Source: Klebsiella pneumoniae
GTDB lineage: Bacteria > Pseudomonadota > Gammaproteobacteria > Eutrophobiales > Eutrophobiaceae
Assembly: GCA_945870865.1 (NCBI GenBank)
Contig: CAMBTO010000007.1
Coordinates: 1 to 44,467, forward strand
Direction of reading: 5' to 3'
DNA: 44,467 nt
Part shown: piece by piece, positions 39,946 through 44,467 of the stretch
Layout: each line of letters begins with the position of its first letter
How positions within the stretch are numbered: the first letter of the stretch is position 1
Notes under the pieces: model-generated
The model's input: the letters and a program-made list of their open reading frames with translations, nothing else
What the model was told of the DNA's origin: nothing
Database searches by the model: none
Program-made: the position numbers and the translations under genes

Positions 39946-40284
39946 GTGACCTAGCTACCGTCCCAACCGTACACGGGCCGCTTCGCACCTACGCCAAGCG
40001 GCCCGTTACATTTTGGCTCCATTGTTACTGCCCTTGCCAGCTTTCTGCAGGCACGTACCCATCAGGGCCGTTGGTTATTGCGCATTGATGATCTGGATAC
40101 TGCCCGCGTCAAACCGGGTGCCAGCGACGATATACTCAAAGCGCTGCAACTGTTGTCCCTGCACTGGGACGGACAGGTACTTTATCAAGGTCATCGCCAC
40201 GAGGCCTATCAGGCCGCGGCTGTTCAGGTAGTCCATCAGTTTGAGAAAACCGGGCAGTTGTTTGTTGGTATCAGGGTGCCATAA
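39946..40284 (+). pseudogene. gluQ: Glutamyl-Q tRNA(Asp) synthetase, truncated and with an early stop
   Basis: From 39970 the frame reads [17 protein letters not shown] and [17 protein letters not shown], clear GluQ-RS N-terminal motifs (the HFGS box is its HIGH-type ATP site), continuing through [12 protein letters not shown] to a stop at 40284. This gives about 105 conserved residues against about 290 in the full enzyme. The only start in register, GTG 39946, is followed two codons later by TAG (39952-39954), and no start codon lies between that stop and the ATP-site motif. The tRNA-binding zinc cysteines and the KMSKS-like half are missing. GluQ glutamylates queuosine in tRNA(Asp), and dksA-gluQ is a standard pair. 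Confidence 0.85.
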
Positions 40285-40318
40285 AACAATCATCAGCCTG
40301 CTTCCTCACGCGTTTGTT

Positions 40319-41020
40319 TCAATGTAACCAGGCACTGAGCCAGCGACTGTATATCGTATCAGCAATCAGGTTCAGCCGCCCGATCCTCGCCGGGAGCTCA
40401 TGCAACATCTCTTGCTCTGACTGTACACTTTCGCTCACCTGCAATTCACCACGACTTTCCTCTACCCATTTCTCGACCAGAGCGGCGGTCATCTCGATAT
40501 GACACTGGAAACCGAGACTATTGCCATACACAAATGCCTGGTGAGGGCAAAACAGGCTTTGCAGCAAGGGTGTAGCACCGACGGGAATCTCAAATGTCTC
40601 GCCATGCCAGTGGAACAACTCAGACTCGTGCGGTACACCGGCTAGCCAGTCGCGCGCAGTGGCATTATCAATCCGCGTGCTCATGTGCCAGCCAATCTCG
40701 GAAACCGGGTTTGCATGCACCGTTGCACCCAGCGCCTTTGCCAACAACTGACCACCCAGACAATGCCCCAACACCGGGATCCCCCGATCAATGGCCTGCC
40801 GAATCAGCGCCAGTTCATCTGCTATCCACGGCAGCGGGTCATTCACACTCATCGGACCGCCCATAAATACCAGCGCGGAAGTACCATCCGCTGTATCTGG
40901 TACTGATTCGCCCTGATCAACACAAATCATTTCATAGGGAATCTTTTTTTCTCGCAGGAAATCACCCAGATAACCGGGACCTTCGTGGGCGATGTGACGG
41001 AATATCAAGACTGGCAACAT
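40319..41020 (-). CDS. Class-I glutamine amidotransferase-like protein
   Basis: 233 residues, a stand-alone GATase1 domain. Nucleophile C87 in LGHCLGGQLLA, partners H174 and E176 in FQCHIEMT, and the oxyanion-region FMGGPMSV are visible. It resembles the GMP synthase-like amidotransferases found alone in many bacteria. The acceptor substrate is unknown, and a role in gamma-glutamyl hydrolysis or polyamine breakdown is possible. It converges on the gluQ remnant. Confidence 0.85.
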   Translation of the reverse strand: MLPVLIFRHIAHEGPGYLGDFLREKKIPYEMICVDQGESVPDTADGTSALVFMGGPMSVNDPLPWIADELALIRQAIDRGIPVLGHCLGGQLLAKALGATVHANPVSEIGWHMSTRIDNATARDWLAGVPHESELFHWHGETFEIPVGATPLLQSLFCPHQAFVYGNSLGFQCHIEMTAALVEKWVEESRGELQVSESVQSEQEMLHELPARIGRLNLIADTIYSRWLSAWLH

Positions 41021-41104
41021 AAATTTATATTATTTCATTACTTGAAGTTATTTGAGTTATCTTACAATAGAACTACACCGCCAGTCGCCGTCCAGATAAC
41101 GCAT

Positions 41105-41160
41105 CGTCATTACCGCGAAAGCGTAGAATAAGGTCACTCCCGCAACTGCGGGAATCCAGT
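41105..41160 (+). repeat. Two tandem hairpin repeat units of the GTCAT...ATCCAGT family
   Basis: Unit 1 (41105-41132) is decayed: CGTCATTACCGCGAAAGCG then a mismatched end. Unit 2 (41133-41160) is well kept: GTCACTCCCGC, AACT, then GCGGGAATCCAGT, a 7-bp hairpin. Same family as the arms of the element at 31013-31114. Confidence 0.7.
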
Positions 41161-41240
41161 AAAATAATATTTATTTAATCCCTCCCTGAGGCGTAAAATC
41201 AACACTCCTAACAGTTAAACACCATAATGAAAAATACTGT

Positions 41241-41269
41241 TAACATGGAAAGGCAAAATAACTATACTG
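41241..41269 (+). promoter_or_regulatory. Candidate sigma-70 promoter of kup
   Basis: TTAACA (41241-41246), 17 bases, TATACT (41264-41269), with five of six matches in each box. Transcription would begin near 41276. A second perfect -10 (TATAAT, 41298-41303) lies downstream but lacks a good -35. Confidence 0.6.
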
Positions 41270-41349
41270 AATCATCTTACTACGCCTGTAACCCGACTAT
41301 AATTCGTCCATTGGCTAGTTACCTATAAATATCATGTAAGGAAATCCAT

Positions 41350-43227
41350 ACGCAATCGAATAACCCGCAGTCCCGTACTGCCGCATTAACACTCGCTGCA
41401 CTCGGCGTGGTTTTTGGCGATATCGGCACCAGCCCGCTATACACGTTCAAGGAAATCTTTGCCCCGTGGACTGGCCTTGCCCTGGATAAAACGAACCTGA
41501 TCGGCGCCGTATCGTCCATCATTTGGGCGTTAATGCTGGTTGTAACACTGAAATATGTGCTGTTGATCCTGCGAGCCGATAACCGGGGTGAAGGTGGCGG
41601 ACTGGCACTGACGGTGCTCGCGGCAAATGCAGTCAGGAACAAACCGGGCCTGAGAAATGGCCTCCTGTTGCTTGGTATCTTTGGTGCGACCCTGTTTTAC
41701 GGTGACAGCGTCATCACGCCCGCCATTTCTGTGCTGGGCGCGATGGAAGGACTGGAGGTTATTGCACCTGATCTCGGTCAATATATCCCGCTCATCGCTG
41801 TCAGCGTGCTGTTGTTGCTGTTTCTGGCACAGCGTAAGGGAACCCATACGGTTGGAAAATTTTTCGGCCCGATTATGCTGGTCTGGTTTTCTGTGCTGAG
41901 TATCACCGGCGTGCTCCAGATAATCCAGGAACCAACTATCCTGATGGCACTTAACCCGTTATACGCAGTACATTTTCTGGTGGAACGGGGGCCGTATGTG
42001 CTGGCTGTCGTCGGCGCGATAGTACTGGCACTGACAGGTGCCGAGGCACTCTATGCGGACATGGGACATTTTGGCAGAAAACCTATACAACTGACCTGGT
42101 TGGGTCTGGTGTTTCCGGCACTGGCATTAAACTATATGGGACAGGGTGCCTTGTTGTTACGTGATCCCGCTGCACTGGAGAACCCGTTTTACCATATGTT
42201 TCCCGCGTACCTGTTGATACCTGCCGTCTTGCTGTCATCCGCAGCCGCCGTCATCGCATCACAGGCCGTGATCTCGGGTGCCTACTCACTGACCAAACAG
42301 GCCATCTTGCTCGGCTTTCTGCCAAGGATGCATATCGTACATACCTCGGAACTGAACCTTGGTCAAATCTACCTGCCTGCTGTCAACTGGATTTTGCTCA
42401 CGGCCGTCATCATCGCGGTATTCACATTTCAGAGTTCTTCCGCACTGGCCGGCGCATATGGCATTGCCGTCACCCTGGAAATGGTGATTACCACCATCAT
42501 GGCATTTTTTGTCATCCGTTATGCCTGGAAAATGCCGCTGGCACTGGCGGTCATGGCATCCGGATTTTTTGTGGTCATCGACCTGTTCCTGTTTGCGGGA
42601 TGTGTTATCAAGTTTTTCGATGGCGGCTGGTTCCCGATCGTCATGGGCCTTTCCATATTTGGAGTGATGACCACCTGGGCAAGCGGGAGGAAACTACTTG
42701 TTGAAAGTATCCAGAAGGATGGTATTGATCTCGTCCCGTTTATTACCCAACTGGACTTCAGTACGGTCAATATTGCCGAACGCACGGCGATCTATGCGGT
42801 GGCAAACCCGAAGGTGGTCCCCCAGGCGCTGTTGCATAATATGAAACACAACCAGGTGCTGCACAGAAAGAATATCATCCTGACCGTACAGTTTGAGGAA
42901 ATCCCCCGCATTCAGCTAGAACAATGTGTTGAGATTTCCCGACTGTCAGATCATTTCTGGCGGGTCATCGTAAAACGCGGATTTATGGACAATACCGATA
43001 TCCCGTTGATACTGGAAAACTGCAAACAGCACGGGCTGGATATTACTGCGTTTGAATCCACCTACTTCCTGAGTCGCGAGACCGTCGTGCCGACCCAGAA
43101 AAAAGGCATGATGCACTGGCGCGAAAAACTGTTTGCTACGATGAGCCGCAACTCCAGTGATATTGCCGGGTTTTTCCAGTTACCGGATAATGCGGTGGTC
43201 GAACTGGGTACGCGGGTGCAGATCTAG
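41350..43227 (+). CDS. kup: Low-affinity potassium transporter Kup, apparent ACG start
   Basis: About 625 residues if started at ACG 41350; E. coli Kup has 622. K+ uptake protein with about 12 membrane segments and a cytoplasmic C-terminal domain. The N-terminal [19 protein letters not shown], then [18 protein letters not shown]-like [18 protein letters not shown], and [14 protein letters not shown] are typical. A strong AAGGA (41338-41342) lies seven bases before the ACG, exactly where the family's start falls, yet no ATG, GTG or TTG is in frame before GTG 41407, which would remove the first 19 residues and the start of membrane segment 1. Either ACG is used, the gene starts late, or the start is mutated. 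Confidence 0.9.
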   Translation, partial: TQSNNPQSRTAALTLAALGVVFGDIGTSPLYTFKEIFAPWTGLALDKTNLIGAVSSIIWALMLVVTLKYVLLILRADNRGEGGGLALTVLAANAVRNKPGLRNGLLLLGIFGATLFYGDSVITPAISVLGAMEGLEVIAPDLGQYIPLIAVSVLLLLFLAQRKGTHTVGKFFGPIMLVWFSVLSITGVLQIIQEPTILMALNPLYAVHFLVERGPYVLAVVGAIVLALTGAEALYADMGHFGRKPIQLTWLGLVFPALALNYMGQGALLLRDPAALENPFYHMFPAYLLIPAVLLSSAAAVIASQAVISGAYSLTKQAILLGFLPRMHIVHTSELNLGQIYLPAVNWILLTAVIIAVFTFQSSSALAGAYGIAVTLEMVITTIMAFFVIRYAWKMPLALAVMASGFFVVIDLFLFAGCVIKFFDGGWFPIVMGLSIFGVMTTWASGRKLLVESIQKDGIDLVPFITQLDFSTVNIAERTAIYAVANPKVVPQALLHNMKHNQVLHRKNIILTVQFEEIPRIQLEQCVEISRLSDHFWRVIVKRGFMDNTDIPLILENCKQHGLDITAFESTYFLSRETVVPTQKKGMMHWREKLFATMSRNSSDIAGFFQLPDNAVVELGTRVQI

Positions 43228-43242
43228 TACGGTCGCCCTAAG

Positions 43243-44274
43243 CTAGACTGTCCAGGTCTCCCCCGCACGCAGGTATTTCTTCAGATCACCTTTACCCTGA
43301 GTCTCCTGTGCACTCGTGATCTGCTCGTCCAGCATATCGCCGTAGACAGGTCGGTTGATCGCACGCAACACACCCATCGGCACCGGAAACTCCGGCAGGT
43401 CGAGCTGGGCCAGCAGGTACGGCAGGGTCGGGTTCGGCGAGGTCTCATCGTGGATGAGGATATCCGCCGGATTCACATCAGCGACATTAACAACATGCGG
43501 CTCGATACTGCCGTTCACCGAACGTATCGCAATAGCCTTCTGACCATCCTTGCCAAAAATGACAGGCTTGCCATGTTGCAGCGATACGGTAGATTCAAGC
43601 TGGTTCTTCTTGTCGGCAAATGCATCAAACGCACCGTCGTTGAAGACATTGCAGTTCTGGAATATCTCGATAAACGCGGTGCCCCTGTGGCGGGCGGCGC
43701 GCATTAGCACATCACGCATCTGCGCACCCTCGGTCGCAATCGCACGGGCGATAAAGGTCGCCTCGGAGGCAATGGCGACGGACATCGGATTTAACGGCCT
43801 TTCCACCGTACCGTGCGGACTCGACTTGGTCTTCTTGCCGATCTCGGAGGTCGGCGAATACTGGCCCTTGGTAAGTCCGTAGATACGGTTATTGAACAGC
43901 AGAATTTTCACATCGATATTACGACGCAGACAGTGGATCAAATGGTTGCCGCCGATACTAAGACCATCACCATCACCCGTCACGACCCAGACCTGTAATT
44001 CAGGACGGGTCAGCTTCAGGCCGGTTGCAATCGTGGGTGCGCGGCCGTGGATCGTATGGAACCCGAAGTTGTTCATGTAATACGGGAAGCGGCTAGAGCA
44101 ACCGATACCGGAGATGAACACGATGTTTTCCTTTTTCAGGTTCATGTCAGTACAAATTTCAGGCATGACTCTCTGCACCTGGGCCAGGATTGAATAGTCG
44201 CCACAACCGGGGCACCACCGGACTTCCTGATCCGAGCTGAAATCCTTACGGGTATATTCCGCTACTGCGCTCAT
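43243..44274 (-). CDS. korB: 2-oxoacid (2-oxoglutarate):ferredoxin oxidoreductase, beta subunit
   Basis: 343 residues from ATG 44274, preceded by GAGGAG; a TTG at 44289 is less likely. The beta subunit holds thiamine diphosphate: WCPGCGDYSIL near the N-terminus, GIGCSSRFPYYM, and the GDGDGLSIGGNH...NN motif that binds Mg-TPP. With the alpha subunit it converts a 2-oxoacid plus CoA to acyl-CoA, CO2 and reduced ferredoxin. 2-Oxoglutarate is the commonest substrate of this two-subunit form, but pyruvate or others cannot be excluded. It converges on kup, with 15 bases between the stops. Confidence 0.93.
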   Translation of the reverse strand: MSAVAEYTRKDFSSDQEVRWCPGCGDYSILAQVQRVMPEICTDMNLKKENIVFISGIGCSSRFPYYMNNFGFHTIHGRAPTIATGLKLTRPELQVWVVTGDGDGLSIGGNHLIHCLRRNIDVKILLFNNRIYGLTKGQYSPTSEIGKKTKSSPHGTVERPLNPMSVAIASEATFIARAIATEGAQMRDVLMRAARHRGTAFIEIFQNCNVFNDGAFDAFADKKNQLESTVSLQHGKPVIFGKDGQKAIAIRSVNGSIEPHVVNVADVNPADILIHDETSPNPTLPYLLAQLDLPEFPVPMGVLRAINRPVYGDMLDEQITSAQETQGKGDLKKYLRAGETWTV

Positions 44275-44298
44275 GTTTTCTCTCCTCAACCTTGCCTG

Positions 44299-44467
44299 TT
44301 AATCTATTGAACCACCGGCAGCACGCAACTTCGGCTGTTCCAGCATTTCATATATCCTGTTTTCAATCTCGCCGGTCTTGAACGGCTGGCCCTCGACCTT
44401 GTTCAGGCCAACTGCATCTACCAGATATTGTGCCCGCAGGATAAAACTGAGCTGCCCAAGATTCAGC
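44299..44467 (-). CDS. korA: 2-oxoacid:ferredoxin oxidoreductase, alpha subunit (partial, C-terminus)
   Basis: The last 55 or so residues of the alpha subunit enter from the right edge: LNLGQLSFILRAQYLVDAVG, then NKVEGQPF, stopping with TAA at 44301-44299. This matches the C-terminal N-x-G-Q-L...NKVxGxPF end of KorA. It lies 24 bases before the korB ATG in the same operon. Confidence 0.85.
   Translation of the reverse strand, partial: LNLGQLSFILRAQYLVDAVGLNKVEGQPFKTGEIENRIYEMLEQPKLRAAGGSID

Larger units (their letters stand above)
41021..41349. other. Intergenic region between the amidotransferase gene and kup
   Basis: AT-rich divergent gap. It holds a pair of hairpin repeat units (41105-41160) and the kup promoter candidate (41241-41269). 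A start-stop pair ATGTAA (41334-41339) precedes the kup ribosome site. No coding gene is seen. Confidence 0.6.

Noticed and set aside
40075-40293. Small minus-strand frame across the gluQ remnant
   Set aside because: The plus strand holds clear GluQ motifs; the minus frame has no family match.

Overview
The window is a chromosomal segment of a gammaproteobacterium. Gene content and order closely follow two conserved Pseudomonas-type blocks: rne-rluC-HAD-sppA-maf-yceD-rpmF-plsX-fab genes-mltG-tmk-holB-pilZ-tatD, and nadB/rpoE-mucA-mucB-mucD-lepA-lepB-DUF4845-rnc-era-recO-pdxJ. A zipA-ligA-smc block, also typical of the class, follows. The species cannot be named from the sequence alone. No rRNA, tRNA, CRISPR array, prophage or transposase gene was recognised.

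Layout. 1-171 is the 3' end of a class-V aminotransferase-like gene. 180-14240 is mostly one leftward series: rluC, a HAD phosphatase and sppA; then, beyond the divergent maf, yceD, rpmF, plsX, fabH, fabD, fabG, acpP, fabF, mltG, tmk, holB, pilZ and tatD. It links rRNA modification, phospholipid and fatty acid synthesis, murein processing and DNA replication. Where pabC usually sits between fabF and mltG there is a cupin gene broken by a 7-bp tandem duplication. 14241-17076 is rne behind a long, hairpin-rich leader. 17186-28991 is leftward: prfC, pdxJ, recO, era, rnc, DUF4845, lepB, lepA, a glutaredoxin-like gene, mucD, mucB, mucA and rpoE. These cover translation, RNA processing, protein export and the envelope stress response. 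nadB diverges from rpoE. 31219-37612 holds ligA, zipA and smc, all leftward. 37813-39918 holds queF, cysZ and a dksA with a 155-residue Lys/Ala/Pro-rich tail. It is followed by a decayed gluQ, a glutamine amidotransferase, kup (whose best-placed start codon is ACG), and korB with the end of korA.

Genes are tightly packed. Many junctions are ATGA, GTGA, TTGA or TGATG overlaps, and an unusual share of coupled genes appear to start with GTG or TTG. The long intergenic regions carry MITE-like hairpin repeats (31013-31114 and 41105-41160) of a family whose units run roughly GTCATTCC...GGAATCCAGT.

No wholly new multi-gene system is visible; this is largely core genome. The points most worth a second look are the DksA with a histone-H1-like tail, an Asp-to-Asn change at a metal-ligand position of RNase III, the gluQ pseudogene beside intact dksA and queF, the 7-bp duplication in the cupin gene, the ACG start of kup, and the palindrome at the acpP promoter.
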